Source of the DNA: an uncultured Tidjanibacter sp.
GTDB lineage: Bacteria > Bacteroidota > Bacteroidia > Bacteroidales > Rikenellaceae
Assembly: GCA_947852905.1 (NCBI GenBank)
Contig: CANTVF010000006.1
Coordinates: 1-64,000, forward strand
Length of the DNA: 64,000 nt
Reading direction: 5' to 3'
The position numbers and the translations under genes are program-made. This document shows, in pieces, positions 7,840 through 19,400 of this stretch; position 1 is the stretch's first letter, and each line of letters begins with the position of its first letter. Below the pieces are notes generated by a model, which was not told the DNA's origin, ran no database searches, and saw only the letters and a program-made list of their open reading frames with translations.

Positions 7840-8700
7840 TTATTTTCCTGCCATATTGCGCTCGAAACATTCGAGCGTATTCTCGAGCAGGCACGTTATA
7901 GTCATGGGCCCTACCCCTCCGGGCACTTTGGTAATCATTCCCGATACCGGCTCGCACGCTGCGAAATCGACATCGCCGCATAATTTTCCGGTCTCCGGAT
8001 CGCGGTTGACACCTACGTCTATCACTACGGCGCCCGGCTTCACCATATCGGCAGTCACGAACTTGGGACGTCCTATTGCAACTACCAATATGTCGGCCTC
8101 GCGTGTCACCGACCCGAGATCTTTAGTTTTACTGTGGGCTATGGTAACGGTAGCGTTTTCATCCAGCAACAGTTTGGCGACAGGAAGTCCTACGATATTG
8201 CTGCGGCCTATCACTACAGCTCTTTTACCCGCCATTTCCACACCCATATGTTTCAATATCCTGATTATGCCGTGAGGAGTACAGGGCAACAGACACGGTT
8301 GCTTGAGCCATAATGCGGCCACATTGAGCGGATGGAACCCGTCCACATCCTTGTCCTTGGATATGGCTGCGATCACCTTGTCGGCATCTATATGGGAAGG
8401 CAGGGGCAACTGCACGAGTATTCCGTCCACCTCCCTGTCACGATTCAGGCCTTCGATTATGCCGAGCAGTTCCTCTTCCGAAATCGTAGACGGTTTCAAT
8501 ATGGTGCTGCTCTTCATTCCGAGTTCCCCCGCGGCCTTGGCCTTACCCGTAACATAAGACACGCTTCCGGGATCGTCCCCTACCAGAACGACGACCAGAT
8601 GAGGAACACGCCCGTATTTGCCTTCAAGTTCCTTTACCCTTTCGGCCATTTGCCGTTTCATCTCCGTTGCAAGCTCTTTTCCGCTGATAACCATTCCCAT
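7840..8700 (-). CDS. folD: Bifunctional methylenetetrahydrofolate dehydrogenase/cyclohydrolase
   Basis: 286 residues, normal FolD length. It converts 5,10-methylene-THF to 5,10-methenyl-THF (NADP+) and then to 10-formyl-THF in the cytosol. Key stretches are SYVTGKAKAAGELG (catalytic Tyr and Lys in YVxxK), VDGILVQLPLP, VIGRSNIVGLPVA (Rossmann loop, dinucleotide binding) and PGGVGPMTITCLLENT near the C-terminus. It follows purD by 135 bp in the same direction, which fits supply of 10-formyl-THF to PurN and PurH. MGMVIS and MVIS are both possible starts; the first is used. Confidence 0.95.
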   Translation of the reverse strand: MGMVISGKELATEMKRQMAERVKELEGKYGRVPHLVVVLVGDDPGSVSYVTGKAKAAGELGMKSSTILKPSTISEEELLGIIEGLNRDREVDGILVQLPLPSHIDADKVIAAISKDKDVDGFHPLNVAALWLKQPCLLPCTPHGIIRILKHMGVEMAGKRAVVIGRSNIVGLPVAKLLLDENATVTIAHSKTKDLGSVTREADILVVAIGRPKFVTADMVKPGAVVIDVGVNRDPETGKLCGDVDFAACEPVSGMITKVPGGVGPMTITCLLENTLECFERNMAGK

Positions 8701-8835
8701 ATCCTAAAGTTTAATAAAATTCAACAATAATCCGCGACACATGCCGTACTACACGCTACGCTACAGACAGCATTTCCGTAATACGGTTTACCGAATCCGC
8801 ATATGCCGTACCGTCCGACATTGCGCCGTACCGCG

Positions 8836-10095
8836 CTACTCTTTACGTTCCAAAGCGCATGCGCCTATATCGGTGCGATAAAACAAATTGTCGCACTCGA
8901 TCCTGCTCACGGCGCCGTATGCCCTGTCGCGTGCCTGAGCCAAGGTTTCGCCACGGCCTACGACCATAAGCACCCTGCCGCCCGAAGTTACCAGACGCCC
9001 TTCTTTCTCCGAAGTACCCATATGGTAAACCGTCACGTTATCTTCCTGCGGAATGCCGGTTATCACGAAACCTTTTCCGTAACTTCCCGGATATCCTTCG
9101 GACGCCATTACCACACCGAGTGCCGCGCGGTCGTCCCATTCCGGCTCCTCTATACTCCGCCCTTCGGCCACACCGGCGAAAATGTCATAGGCATCGCTGC
9201 GAAGTCTCGGCAGTATCACCTCCGTCTCCGGGTCGCCGAAACGCGCGTTGAACTCTATGACCTTGATACCGTCTTTAGTCTTCATCAAGCCGCCGTACAG
9301 CACGCCTGTAAAGGGAACACCCTCCAGCACCATCGCAGCAGCGGTCTTTTTCATGATAGCCTCGAAAGCGTATTCCCGCTCCTCTTCGGTTACGAAAGGC
9401 ACCGGGGAGTAAGCCCCCATTCCGCCCGTGTTGGGACCTTCGTTACCGTCGTAGGCACGTTTGTGATCCTGTGCGAGAGGCATCGGCCACACGTCGCCTC
9501 CGGAGACGAAACACATGAAAGAAAACTCTGGTCCTTCCAGATAGTCCTCGACCACGACACGGCCCTTGCCGAATCTGTCGTCGAGCAACATTCCGCGCAA
9601 AGCCTCGTCTGCCTCTTCATACGTCGCGGCCACTACCACACCTTTACCCGCAGCCAGCCCGTCGTATTTCAGAACGGCCGGTACCGGACGCGAGAACACA
9701 TAGTCGCGCGCAGCCTCGTAATCGTCGAACGAACGGTAAGCGGCCGTGGGAATGCCGTACTTAATCATCAGCTCCTTGGCGAACTCCTTGCTCGACTCGA
9801 TCTTCGTAGCCGCCGCCGTCGGGCCGAATATCCTCAACCCCTTCTCGCGAAAACGGTCTACGATTCCCGCATTCAGAGCCGCCTCCGGTCCGACCACCGT
9901 AAGGTCTATCGAATTGGTCTCGGCAAATCCGAGCAACCCTTCCACGTCGGTATCCTTCAAAGGCACCGTCTCGGCCTGATGCGCTATACCGGCATTGCCG
10001 GGCGCGCAGAATATCTTGTCAACCTTACCCGAACGCGACAATGCATCCACTATCGCATGACAACGTCCGCCTCCGCCTACTACGAGAACTCTCAT
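8836..10095 (-). CDS. purD: Phosphoribosylamine-glycine ligase (GAR synthetase)
   Basis: 419 residues. It makes GAR from phosphoribosylamine, glycine and ATP, the second step of purine synthesis. The N-terminal domain starts MRVLVVGGGGRCHAIVDAL, and the ATP-grasp core contains VLKYDGLAAGKGVVVA, EGPEFSFMCFVSGG, PNTGGMGAYSPVPF and EFNARFGDPETEVILPRL. One oddity is that the first loop reads GGGGRCHA where most PurD proteins have GGREHA, a Glu-to-Cys change in a conserved motif; the rest looks intact. It lies 141 bp after purH. Confidence 0.95.
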   Translation of the reverse strand: MRVLVVGGGGRCHAIVDALSRSGKVDKIFCAPGNAGIAHQAETVPLKDTDVEGLLGFAETNSIDLTVVGPEAALNAGIVDRFREKGLRIFGPTAAATKIESSKEFAKELMIKYGIPTAAYRSFDDYEAARDYVFSRPVPAVLKYDGLAAGKGVVVAATYEEADEALRGMLLDDRFGKGRVVVEDYLEGPEFSFMCFVSGGDVWPMPLAQDHKRAYDGNEGPNTGGMGAYSPVPFVTEEEREYAFEAIMKKTAAAMVLEGVPFTGVLYGGLMKTKDGIKVIEFNARFGDPETEVILPRLRSDAYDIFAGVAEGRSIEEPEWDDRAALGVVMASEGYPGSYGKGFVITGIPQEDNVTVYHMGTSEKEGRLVTSGGRVLMVVGRGETLAQARDRAYGAVSRIECDNLFYRTDIGACALERKE

Positions 10096-10236
10096 TCCTG
10101 AATTATAATGTCGTTATTCAATAATCTGTATATTTCGTGCTGTTCCGTCGGCCATTCTTTCGTTCCGCCGGCAACCCTCACGGCCGGCGCTACAGTTTCC
10201 GCACCTAAAGGCACACCGCACCGCCAGACGCGACCG

Positions 10237-11766
10237 TCAATGTTTGAAATGACGCTCGCCGGTAAATACCATGGCAATGCCCAACTCGTTGGCCTTCGCT
10301 ATCGAATCGGCATCGTGTATGCTGCCGCCCGGCTGTACGATGGTCGTCACCCCGTATTCGGCAGCCAGAGTCACAGTATCGTCGAACGGAAGGAATCCGT
10401 CCGATGCCAATACCAGCCCTTCGGTGAATCCCGCCTCGCGTGCCTGTTTGAGAGCTATCTCCGCAGAGCCTACACGGTTCATCTGACCGGCGCCGATACC
10501 CGCGGTATGGCCGTCGCGCACTACGACAATGGCATTGGACTTGACATGTTTCACGATTCTCCATGCAAAATCCATATCGGCTATCTGCGCTTCGGTAGGC
10601 TTTCTGTCGGTAACGGTCATGCCTATCTCGACGCTGCGAGTCTCCGTATCCAGATCCTGCACGAGCAATCCTCCGTTAACGCTCACAATCTGACGTTCGC
10701 GCACTCCGCCGCGCTGCATGTCGACTTCCAGCAGACGCAGGTTTTTCTTGGCCGTGAGTATCGCGAGCGCCTCCGCCGAAAACGACGGCGCGATTATGAT
10801 CTCCAGAAATATCGGTTTCATTGCCGCCGCCGCACGCGCGTCAACCTCCCTGTTGAACGCCACTATACCGCCGTATATGCTGACCTTGTCGGCTTCGTAA
10901 GCCTTCGTCCATGCCTCGAACGCATCCGCGCCCACTGCCGCGCCGCAAGGATTCATATGCTTCAAGCCCACGCAGAACGGATCATCGAACTCGCGGACTA
11001 TGTTGAGCGCCGCATTGGCGTCCTGTATATTGTTGTAAGAAAGCTCCTTACCGTTCAACTGACGGGCGAATGCCAGCGAATACGGTACCGGTGCGGAAGC
11101 CCTGTAGAATTTCGCGCTCTGATGCGGATTCTCGCCGTAACGCAACGTCTGCACTATGTCGAAATCGAGGAACAGCTTCTCCTCCAGTCCCGCCTTGTCA
11201 CGCAGGTAAGACGCTATGCACGCATCGTACTGCGCCGTATGGGTGAACGCCTTGGCCGACAGTTTCAGACGGGTTTCCGGCAACGTGTTGCCGCCTGCGG
11301 CTATCTCGGCGAGAATCTGTCCGTAATCCTGCGGATCGCAGACCACCGTAACGTCGCGATAGTTCTTCGCCGCACTGCGCAGCATAGACGGACCGCCTAT
11401 GTCGATGTTTTCTATAGCATCCTCCATCGAGACGTTCTCCTTGGCTATGGTCTGACGGAACGGATACAGATTCACGCACACCATATCTATAAACTCGATG
11501 CCGTTCTCACGCAACGCGTCCAGATGACTCTGAAGATCGCGACGGGCAAGAAGACCGCCATGCACCTTGGGGTGAAGCGTTTTTACACGACCGTCGCATA
11601 TCTCCGGAAATCCGGTTACGTCGCTTATGTTCGTAACCTCCAGTCCGGCATCGCGCAACAGTTTCATCGTTCCGCCGGTGGCTATTATCTCCCAGCCCAT
11701 TTTCTTCAAAGAACCGGCAAATTCCACCACACCGGTCTTATCGCTGACGCTGATAAGTGCTCTCAT
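10237..11766 (-). CDS. purH: Bifunctional AICAR formyltransferase/IMP cyclohydrolase
   Basis: 509 residues, usual length. The N-terminal IMP cyclohydrolase domain (about 1-190) starts MRALISVSDKTGVVEFAGSL and contains TLHPKVHGGLLARRD. The C-terminal AICAR transformylase contains LRYGENPHQSAKFY, GLKHMNPCGAA (catalytic Lys-His) and a PGGSIHDADSI loop. It catalyses the last two steps to IMP using 10-formyl-THF. A longer in-frame start (to 11964) exists, but the family N-terminus is at 11766, so that is used. It lies 194 bp after purN, with an 8-bp hairpin (about 11851-11889) between. Confidence 0.96.
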   Translation of the reverse strand: MRALISVSDKTGVVEFAGSLKKMGWEIIATGGTMKLLRDAGLEVTNISDVTGFPEICDGRVKTLHPKVHGGLLARRDLQSHLDALRENGIEFIDMVCVNLYPFRQTIAKENVSMEDAIENIDIGGPSMLRSAAKNYRDVTVVCDPQDYGQILAEIAAGGNTLPETRLKLSAKAFTHTAQYDACIASYLRDKAGLEEKLFLDFDIVQTLRYGENPHQSAKFYRASAPVPYSLAFARQLNGKELSYNNIQDANAALNIVREFDDPFCVGLKHMNPCGAAVGADAFEAWTKAYEADKVSIYGGIVAFNREVDARAAAAMKPIFLEIIIAPSFSAEALAILTAKKNLRLLEVDMQRGGVRERQIVSVNGGLLVQDLDTETRSVEIGMTVTDRKPTEAQIADMDFAWRIVKHVKSNAIVVVRDGHTAGIGAGQMNRVGSAEIALKQAREAGFTEGLVLASDGFLPFDDTVTLAAEYGVTTIVQPGGSIHDADSIAKANELGIAMVFTGERHFKH

Positions 11767-11960
11767 ATAATAATCGTATGTTTTGTATTCTTTGTTTTCA
11801 CTGTTCCGTCTTCCGCACCTTGCGAATGTGAGCAGCATGCCCTGCGAGCTACCGCTTGCCGCAAGACATCCGGCCGACTGCAAGCGGCGACCCCAATTTC
11901 TCACGACACCGCAACCGTCGCGCAAGACACCCGGCGCACCGGCCGCGACACGACGCTCCG

Positions 11961-12554
11961 TCACCCCCGACTGCCTATGAGACGAGCGACGGTATCCACA
12001 TAAAGAACGTGTTCCACGGCATGTATCTTCGCCTCCAACTCATCGATGTCGTCTCCGTCGTAGTATATCGCCCTCTGGTCTACTATTCGGCCGCCGTCCA
12101 GTTCGCCGTTAACATAATGGATCGTCACGCCGTATACCTTGACGCCGTAATCGAACGCGTCACGTATCGCATGCGCTCCCTTGAACGCAGGCAGCAGCGA
12201 CGGATGTATGTTCACTATCCTGTCGCGATAGGCTTCGAGCATCACATCGGACAATATGCGCATGTATCCGGCAAGGCACACCAGTTCGACACCCTTATCA
12301 TCCAACAGCCCGACGATACGCCTCTCGTATTCAGCCTTCGAAGCATATTCCTTCGGACGGAAAGCGAACGTCTCTATGCCGAAACGCCCGGCACGTTCGC
12401 ACACATAAGCGCCCGGCTTGTCGCACACGAGCAACACTATCTCGGCATTGAGTCTCCCGTCGGCGCAGGCCTGTGCCAAAGCCTCGAAATTACTGCCGTT
12501 ACCGCTGGCGAATACCGCCAGTCGGGTTTTCTGCCCCGCATTCGTCATCGTCAT
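11961..12554 (-). CDS. purN: Phosphoribosylglycinamide formyltransferase
   Basis: 197 residues. It transfers formyl from 10-formyl-THF to GAR. Motifs are LAVFASGNGSNFEAL (phosphate loop), LAGYMRIL, NIHPSLLPAFKGAHAI (catalytic Asn and His) and HYVNGELDGGRIVDQ (catalytic Asp). The folate dependence fits folD in the same gene run. It follows purM by 21 bp, so co-transcription is very likely. Confidence 0.96.
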   Translation of the reverse strand: MTMTNAGQKTRLAVFASGNGSNFEALAQACADGRLNAEIVLLVCDKPGAYVCERAGRFGIETFAFRPKEYASKAEYERRIVGLLDDKGVELVCLAGYMRILSDVMLEAYRDRIVNIHPSLLPAFKGAHAIRDAFDYGVKVYGVTIHYVNGELDGGRIVDQRAIYYDGDDIDELEAKIHAVEHVLYVDTVARLIGSRG

Positions 12555-12575
12555 ATCGTCACTATGCGAACGGTT

Positions 12576-13601
12576 TCATTTTATCACTACGCCTTCGGCA
12601 TCGGTTACGCGCCCTATGATCGACGCGCGTTCGCCGAACGATTCGAGTATACCGATAGCTTTGGCAGCCTCGGCTTCCGGCATCGCTATAACCATGCCTA
12701 TACCCATATTGAAGATGTTGAACATCTCCCTGTGGGCTATCTTGCCGTACTTTTCGAGGAAACGGAACACGGGAAGTATCTCCCACGATCCCTCCGTCAC
12801 CTCTATACCCTGCCCGTCGTGCAATATGCGGGGGATGTTTTCGTCGAACCCGCCTCCGGTAATATGGCTGATTCCGTGTACGTCGCACTCGGCTATTACT
12901 TTGAGAACCTGCTTCACGTATATCTTCGTCGGAGTGAGCAGCACCTCGCCCAACGTCTTGTCGCCGAGTTCGGCATAAACTTCATCGAGCTTCAGACCGT
13001 TGTCGGCCACTATCTTGCGCACGAGGCTGAAACCGTTGGAATGCACGCCGCTGGAAGCTATACCCACCAGCACGTCGCCAGCAGCGACTTTGGAGCCGTC
13101 GATAAGACGTGCCTTCTCCACAACGCCGCACGTAAAACCGGCGATATCGTAGTCGTTACGCGCATACATTCCCGGCATTTCGGCCGTTTCTCCGCCCACC
13201 AGAGCGCAACCGGCCTGACGGCACCCCTCGGCCACACCCGAAACGATAGCCTCGACCTTTACCGGATCGTTCAGTCCGAGCGCTATATAATCGAGAAACA
13301 GTATCGGCTCGGCACCCTGTGCCAGAACGTCGTTCACGCACATGGCCACGGCGTCGATACCTATCGTATCGTGCCTGTCCATCTCTATGGCGATCTTTAG
13401 TTTCGTACCCACGCCGTCCGTTCCGCTGACGAGCACCGGCTCGGCGACCTTGAGCGCCGACAGGTCGAACATACCCCCGAAAGCGCCTATATTGCCCATA
13501 ACACCCGTGCGGGCTGTCGATGCGACGTGTTTCTTGATACGCCTTACGCCTTCGTAACCCGCTTCGAGGCTGACGCCTGCCTCTTCATAGCTCTTTGCCA
13601 T
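12576..13601 (-). CDS. purM: Phosphoribosylformylglycinamidine cyclo-ligase (AIR synthetase)
   Basis: 341 residues, standard length. It closes FGAM to AIR with ATP. Motifs are [25 protein letters not shown] (two shorter pieces, [16 protein letters not shown] and HDTIGID, are diagnostic), [28 protein letters not shown] and [15 protein letters not shown]. It belongs to the PurM/PurL superfamily. It is tightly packed between purF (25 bp) and purN (21 bp). Confidence 0.96.
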   Translation of the reverse strand: MAKSYEEAGVSLEAGYEGVRRIKKHVASTARTGVMGNIGAFGGMFDLSALKVAEPVLVSGTDGVGTKLKIAIEMDRHDTIGIDAVAMCVNDVLAQGAEPILFLDYIALGLNDPVKVEAIVSGVAEGCRQAGCALVGGETAEMPGMYARNDYDIAGFTCGVVEKARLIDGSKVAAGDVLVGIASSGVHSNGFSLVRKIVADNGLKLDEVYAELGDKTLGEVLLTPTKIYVKQVLKVIAECDVHGISHITGGGFDENIPRILHDGQGIEVTEGSWEILPVFRFLEKYGKIAHREMFNIFNMGIGMVIAMPEAEAAKAIGILESFGERASIIGRVTDAEGVVIK

Positions 13602-13626
13602 AGTAACTGAAATATTTTTTATGCCG

Positions 13627-15036
13627 TTAACATTTGCTTTTATCCTTGTTCACTTCGTGTATCGACTGGTACAATGCCGTCGGATAACGTCCCGTAAAAC
13701 ATGCCACGCACAACTCTTTGCGGTTTCCGGCGGCCTTGTGCAACGCCTCGTCGGAGAGCCACACGAGCGAATCGGCGCCCAGCTGCTTGCGCACCTCCTC
13801 CTTGTCAGGAATCCTCGCGCAGATGAGTTCGTCGTAGGTCGAAGTATCCACACCGTAGAAACACGGATGCGTCATGGCCGGACTCGCTATCCTGACATGT
13901 ATCTCCTTGGCGCCCGACTGACGCAACATCTTTATGATACGCCTCATGGTCGTACCGCGTACTATCGAGTCGTCCACCAGAACGATACGTTTACCGTCCA
14001 CGATGCTGCGCACCGGAGACAGTTTCATTCTGACGCCCTTTTCGCGCAACTCCTGCGAAGGCTGTATGAACGTACGTCCCACATATTTGTTCTTGATAAG
14101 CCCCATTTCATAAGGAATGCCGCTGGCCTCGCTGTAACCTATCGCGGCACTGAGACTGGAATCGGGAACGCCCACCACTATATCGGCGTCCGCGGGAGCC
14201 TCCTCGTAGAGCATACGCCCCGTCTCCTTACGGAAGGAGTGTACGTTGATGCCCTCGATATCGCTGTCGGGACGCGCGAAATATATGTACTCCATGGAAC
14301 ACATGTTGTAATGCTTGAACTTGGAGTAGTCCACGCTCTGCAATCCGTTGACGTCGATTATGACCACTTCGCCCGGCTCCACGTCGCGCACGAATTCCGC
14401 CCCGATAACCTCGAAAGCGCAGGTTTCGCTGCTCACCACCCAGCCATTGTTCAGGCGGCCTATAGAAAGCGGCCGCAAGCCATGTTTGTCACGGCAGGCA
14501 TATATCTTGCTCGCCGTCATAATGAGCAGTGCGAACGCGCCCTCGACCATGTTGAGAGCCTCGAGTATCGGGAATATCCTGTCGCGATTGTCCACCTCTT
14601 TCTTGATAAGGTGGGCTATCACCTCGCTGTCCGAAGTGGAATGGAACAAGCTGCCCCTGTCCTCGAGAAAAGTCTTAAGCTGTATGGAGTTGACAAGATT
14701 TCCGTTATGCGCAAGCGCGAAATCTCCCGTGGAATGCATGAACATCAGCGGCTGCACGTTATCTATTCCGCCGCCGCCGGCCGTCGAGTAACGGACGTGT
14801 CCTATGGCCATGTTTCCGGTCAGCGTACGGAGGTTGTCTTCGTTGAATACCTCCGTAACCAGCCCTTCGCCCTTGACGCGGTGAAATCGCCGGTTATCCA
14901 CACTCACTATGCCGCACCCCTCTTGTCCGCGGTGCTGCAAAGAATGAAGACCGTAATAGGTAAGCGACGCCGCATTATCGACGCCGAACACCCCGAATAC
15001 TCCGCACTCCTCATGGAGTTCCCTGTCATTATACAT
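13627..15036 (-). CDS. purF: Amidophosphoribosyltransferase
   Basis: 469 residues from the chosen start. It commits PRPP to purine synthesis by transferring ammonia from glutamine. The N-terminal Ntn glutaminase begins [18 protein letters not shown]. Cys11 would become the catalytic N-terminal residue after removal of a 10-residue propeptide, which favours this start over an upstream in-frame Met (15135) that would add 33 basic residues. The C-terminal PRTase domain has the PRPP loop [14 protein letters not shown]. It heads the tight purF-M-N group. Confidence 0.95.
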   Translation of the reverse strand: MYNDRELHEECGVFGVFGVDNAASLTYYGLHSLQHRGQEGCGIVSVDNRRFHRVKGEGLVTEVFNEDNLRTLTGNMAIGHVRYSTAGGGGIDNVQPLMFMHSTGDFALAHNGNLVNSIQLKTFLEDRGSLFHSTSDSEVIAHLIKKEVDNRDRIFPILEALNMVEGAFALLIMTASKIYACRDKHGLRPLSIGRLNNGWVVSSETCAFEVIGAEFVRDVEPGEVVIIDVNGLQSVDYSKFKHYNMCSMEYIYFARPDSDIEGINVHSFRKETGRMLYEEAPADADIVVGVPDSSLSAAIGYSEASGIPYEMGLIKNKYVGRTFIQPSQELREKGVRMKLSPVRSIVDGKRIVLVDDSIVRGTTMRRIIKMLRQSGAKEIHVRIASPAMTHPCFYGVDTSTYDELICARIPDKEEVRKQLGADSLVWLSDEALHKAAGNRKELCVACFTGRYPTALYQSIHEVNKDKSKC

Positions 15037-15430
15037 ATACTCAGTTTTAACGTTAAGTCCGACAATAAAAAATCTTTCGCTCGCAGCCCGCTTCCGTCCT
15101 GCAACGCTTCGGCACCGTTTCCTACCTTTATGCATTCACCGTATACGACGTAATCCATAAAAGCCAAGTCCCCGCCCCCGGCATCGCGTCAAGCCGCGAC
15201 AAACCCGCCGCAATGAATCGGCCGCACTATACGCCGACAACATTTCATCGGTTTCCATCGCCCGTCACCATTTATAAACAGCAGCTTTCCTGCAAACGGT
15301 TGCTCTACGTCCGCAGACCGAATCCGGAACGATCGCCGACCGGACGCTTAGCCGCATTTAACAGAGGCCTGCAAACAAAGAATCCGGACACCTCGGTCCG
15401 CGACAGACAACTGCCCCGCTTAAAAAGGTA
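15037..15430. other. Intergenic between purC and purF, no gene seen
   Basis: About 390 bp upstream of purF. It probably carries the purF promoter because a terminator-like hairpin lies on its purC side, but I could not find a convincing -33/-7 pair. Confidence 0.35.
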
Positions 15431-15469
15431 TCCGGCCCCATAAATAACAAACGTTAATACGGGGCCGGA
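15431..15469 (-). terminator. Hairpin after purC, probable terminator
   Basis: 8-9-bp GC-rich stem TCCGGCCCC/GGGGCCGGA with a 21-nt loop, 17 bp after the purC stop. On the minus strand ATACCTTTTTAAG follows, so the U run is slightly offset. It could end or attenuate transcripts entering the purF group. Confidence 0.6.
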
Positions 15470-15486
15470 ATTGCATTAACCCGTAC

Positions 15487-16194
15487 CTATTTCGTAAGCC
15501 TGTGGAGTATCTCCTCGTAGGCTTCGCGTACCTTGCCCAAGTCGCGACGGAAACGGTCTTTATCGAGTTTCTCGTTGGTCTGCGAATCCCACAGACGGCA
15601 GGTATCGGGACTTATCTCGTCGGCCAGCACGATCTTGCCGTCGCTGGTCTTGCCGAACTCTATCTTGAAATCCACGAGCGTTATGCCGAGATTCCTGAAC
15701 AGTTCGGTAAGCAACTCATTGATCCTGCGTGTCATCGCGAACATTTCGTCGAGTTCCTCGTAGGTAGCCACGCCGAGCGCAACGGCATGGTCGTTATTGA
15801 TGAGCGGATCGCCGAGTTCGTCCTTCTTGTAGCAGATGTCTATGATCGTATTCGACGGTTTCGTGCCTTCCGGAATATCCAGACGCTTGGCCATGGAACC
15901 GGCTATGATGTTGCGGACGATAACTTCCAACGGGAAAATCGTCACACGACGGCACAACTGGTCGCGCTCGTTGAGCTGCTTGATGAAGTGCGTCGGAATG
16001 CCGTTCTCCATGAGATATTTGAAGATAATCGTCGATATCTGGTTGTTGAGCAATCCCTTGGCCTCGATAGTCGCCTTCTTCACATTATTGTATGCCGTCG
16101 CATCGTCCTTGTAGTGAATGACGATAAGATCGGGATCGTCAGTCAGGAAAACCTGTTTTGCCTTGCCCTCGTAGAGCATTTCGCGTTGTTCCAT
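15487..16194 (-). CDS. purC: Phosphoribosylaminoimidazole-succinocarboxamide synthase
   Basis: 235 residues, the short bacterial SAICAR synthetase length. It joins CAIR and aspartate with ATP. Motifs are [29 protein letters not shown]-like [33 protein letters not shown] (substrate loop) and [20 protein letters not shown]. It lies 218 bp after purL and is followed by a hairpin. Confidence 0.96.
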   Translation of the reverse strand: MEQREMLYEGKAKQVFLTDDPDLIVIHYKDDATAYNNVKKATIEAKGLLNNQISTIIFKYLMENGIPTHFIKQLNERDQLCRRVTIFPLEVIVRNIIAGSMAKRLDIPEGTKPSNTIIDICYKKDELGDPLINNDHAVALGVATYEELDEMFAMTRRINELLTELFRNLGITLVDFKIEFGKTSDGKIVLADEISPDTCRLWDSQTNEKLDKDRFRRDLGKVREAYEEILHRLTK

Positions 16195-16412
16195 AATATC
16201 AGGAAATTTATATGTTTTACTTTTTATCTCTCTGTTTCAACGGTTTCGGCAACTACCGATTCCGATTGCGAAGTTACACATTTCGTAGCAATTATATTGC
16301 ATTTCCGGCACGCTTTATTGCCTTTTTGTCGTCGTTTTTCTTACCGGCGGCGGCACGATGACGCCGCATACGCCTGCGGAAGGCAAACTGCACGTGTCCC
16401 CGTTTATCCGCA

Positions 16413-19400
16413 TTACTGTTTGCGGAAATACCTCACCGCATTGCCGAATATGTCCTGCATCTTGTCGCCGGATATATTGCGGTAGAGATTTTCCTCATAA
16501 CGCTCCGTATGTCCCATCTTGCCGAGTATCTGTCCGTCGCGGCTAACGATACCCTCTATGCCGTAATACGAACCGTTGGGATTATACGGCGCCTCGCCGG
16601 TAGGATGCCCGTCGGCGTCGGCATACTGGAAAGCCACCTGCCCGGCCTCGAAAAGTTCGGCGGCCATAGCTGCATTCACGACGAACTTACCCTCGCCGTG
16701 GCTCACCGCAATGGTATGCAAATCGCCTACGTGGAATCCGCTCAGCCACGGAGAACGCACAGAAGCCACGCGCGTAGTCACCGCCTGCGAAATATGACGG
16801 TTCACGTCGTTACGGAACAACGTCGGCGAATCCTCGCGCACCATGCCGAGACGACCGTACGGCAATAGTCCCGACTTGACGAGCGCCTGAAAACCGTTGC
16901 ATATTCCGAGTATCAGGCCGCCGCGATCGAGCAATTTATGTATCTCTTCGGTTATCTGGCTATTGTTCAACACGCTGACGATAAACTTGCCGCTGCCGTC
17001 CGGCTCGTCTCCGGAGGAGAAACCGCCGCTCAAAACGAAAATATCGCACTCGCTTATTTTACGTCTCATCTCGTCTATGGAGCGGAACACATCCTCGGCA
17101 GTCAGGTTACAGAACACACTCGTCGTAACCTCGGCTCCTGCACGACGGAATGCCTTGGCCGTATCGTAATCACAGTTCGTTCCGGGGAACGAAGGCAGAT
17201 AAGCTATCGGATGTTCTTTGGCCTCTCCCGGATACGTATACGAAGCCGGCTGCGGAGAAGAGGTCATCACCTCAGGACGCGTCGTTCCCTTGTCCGGATA
17301 TATCGTCGCGAACTTACCGGTATTGCTTTCGAGCAGTTCATCGAGCGGAACGGCCGTTCCGTTGACCCTTACCATAGCATCGCCGGTAGTCCGTCCGAGC
17401 AATACGGCCGCAGGATCGTCTATCTCGCCACGGCTTTCGACAACTATCGATCCGTAACCGCAACCGAACAGTGTCTTTTCGTCGACTTCTATATCGGCGC
17501 CTATGCGGTTACCGAACGCCATTTTGGTTACCGCCTCGGCAACGCCGCCGAAACCGACAGCCCAACCCGACACCGCGTTGCCGGATTCTATCTCGCCGCT
17601 GACAAGCGCCCAGTTATGTTTCAAAGCATCCGTATCGGGCATGTAATTTTTCCGTGGCGTATGTTTTATCAGATATATGCGGTTACCGGCCTCCTTGAAT
17701 TCCGGACTTATCACCCGACCGGCATCGACGGTAGTAACACCGAATGCTATCAATGTCGGAGGTACGTTTATATCCTTGAACGTTCCGCTCATGGAGTCCT
17801 TGCCTCCGATAGACGGCAATCCGAGCTCGGCCTGCATCTTCAATGCACCGAGCAAAGCCGCCATAGGTTTGCCCCACGAGTGCGGATCGTGCGTCATACG
17901 CTCGAAATACTCCTGATAGGAGAAACGCATCCTGTCGTAACGAGCGCCGGCAGCCACCACCTTGCCCACGGCTTCCACCACAGCATAAGCGGCTCCGTGA
18001 TACGGGCTCCACTTCGTCAGATACGGGTCGTAACCGAATGCCATGATGCTGGCCGTATCGGTATAACCATCGGTCGGCAGTTTCTGCACGGATACCTGCG
18101 TCTCGGTAGTCTGCGTCCGGCCGCCGTATGGCATCAGCACCGTCGAACGTCCTATCGTCGAATCGAACATTTCGATAAGTCCTTTCTGCGACAGAACGTT
18201 ATCGTCTGCCATATTGGCTTTCATGCGTTCGCCGAGACCGGCTCCAGCAACGCTCCTCGCGAACGGATCGCGCTCCTCGACAGCGTTCACCGTAGCCGAC
18301 GCATAATGTTTAGCCCCCGCACTATCTATAAATTCGCGAGCCAGATCCACCACGAGTTCGCCCCTGTGGTACATTCTCATACGGTGCGACCCGGTCACGT
18401 CGGCCACATGCGTGACCTCGACGTTTTCACTCTCGCAATAACGTTCGAACTCCTCCCTGTCACGGCTCTCTATAACTACGGCCATGCGTTCCTGCGACTC
18501 GCTTATGGCGAGTTCCGTAGAGTTGAGACCGCTGTACTTCACCGGTACGCGGTCGAGATATATGTCCAGACCGTCGGTAAGCTCGCCTATGGCCACGCTC
18601 ACGCCGCCTGCACCGAAGTCGTTGGACTTCTTGATGAGGCGCGTCACTTCCGGTCGGCGGAAAAGCCTCTGCAACTTGCGCTCTTCCGGAGCGTTACCTT
18701 TCTGCACCTCGCTGCTGCAAAGCTCCAGCGACTGAGCATTGTGCTCCTTCGACGACCCGGTAGCGCCGCCTACGCCGTCACGGCCAGTGCGGCCTCCGAG
18801 CAACAAGACGACGTCTCCTTCAGTCGGCGATTCCCTGCGGACATTATCGGCTTTTACAGCTCCGACCACTGCGCCCACTTCGAGACGTTTGGCTACATAG
18901 TCGGGATGATATATTTCACGCACGTGCGTAGTCGCCAATCCTATCTGGTTGCCGTAACTGGAATAACCGGCCGCGGCTTTGGTACTTATGATTCTCTGAG
19001 GCAACTTGCCCTCCATGGTCTGCGACACGGGACGGTAAATATCTCCCGCACCTGTCACGCGCATGGCCTGATATACGTAAGCCCTGCCGGAAAGCGGGTC
19101 GCGGATAGCACCGCCGAGACAGGTGGACGCCCCGCCGAACGGCTCTATTTCGGTCGGGTGGTTATGCGTCTCGTTCTTGAACTGAAGCAACCATTTTTCG
19201 GTCTTCCCGTCCACGTCCACATCGACGAATATGCTGCACGCATTGTTCTCCTCGCTAACCTCCTGATCGTCCAGAAGTCCTTTTTTCTTCAGATAGCGGG
19301 CGCCTATAGTGGCCATATCCATGAGACACACGGCCTTGTCGCCGCGTCCCAGCTCCTCGCGCATTCTATAATACAGATCGAGCGACTCCTCCATTTCGCT

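Noticed and set aside
11767-11964. 66-residue N-terminal extension of PurH
   Set aside because: The family N-terminus starts at MRALISVSDK; the extension is unlike any PurH and overlaps the purN stop.
15037-15135. 33-residue extension of PurF
   Set aside because: Catalytic Cys11 after a short propeptide fits the start at 15036; the extension is basic and unlike the family.
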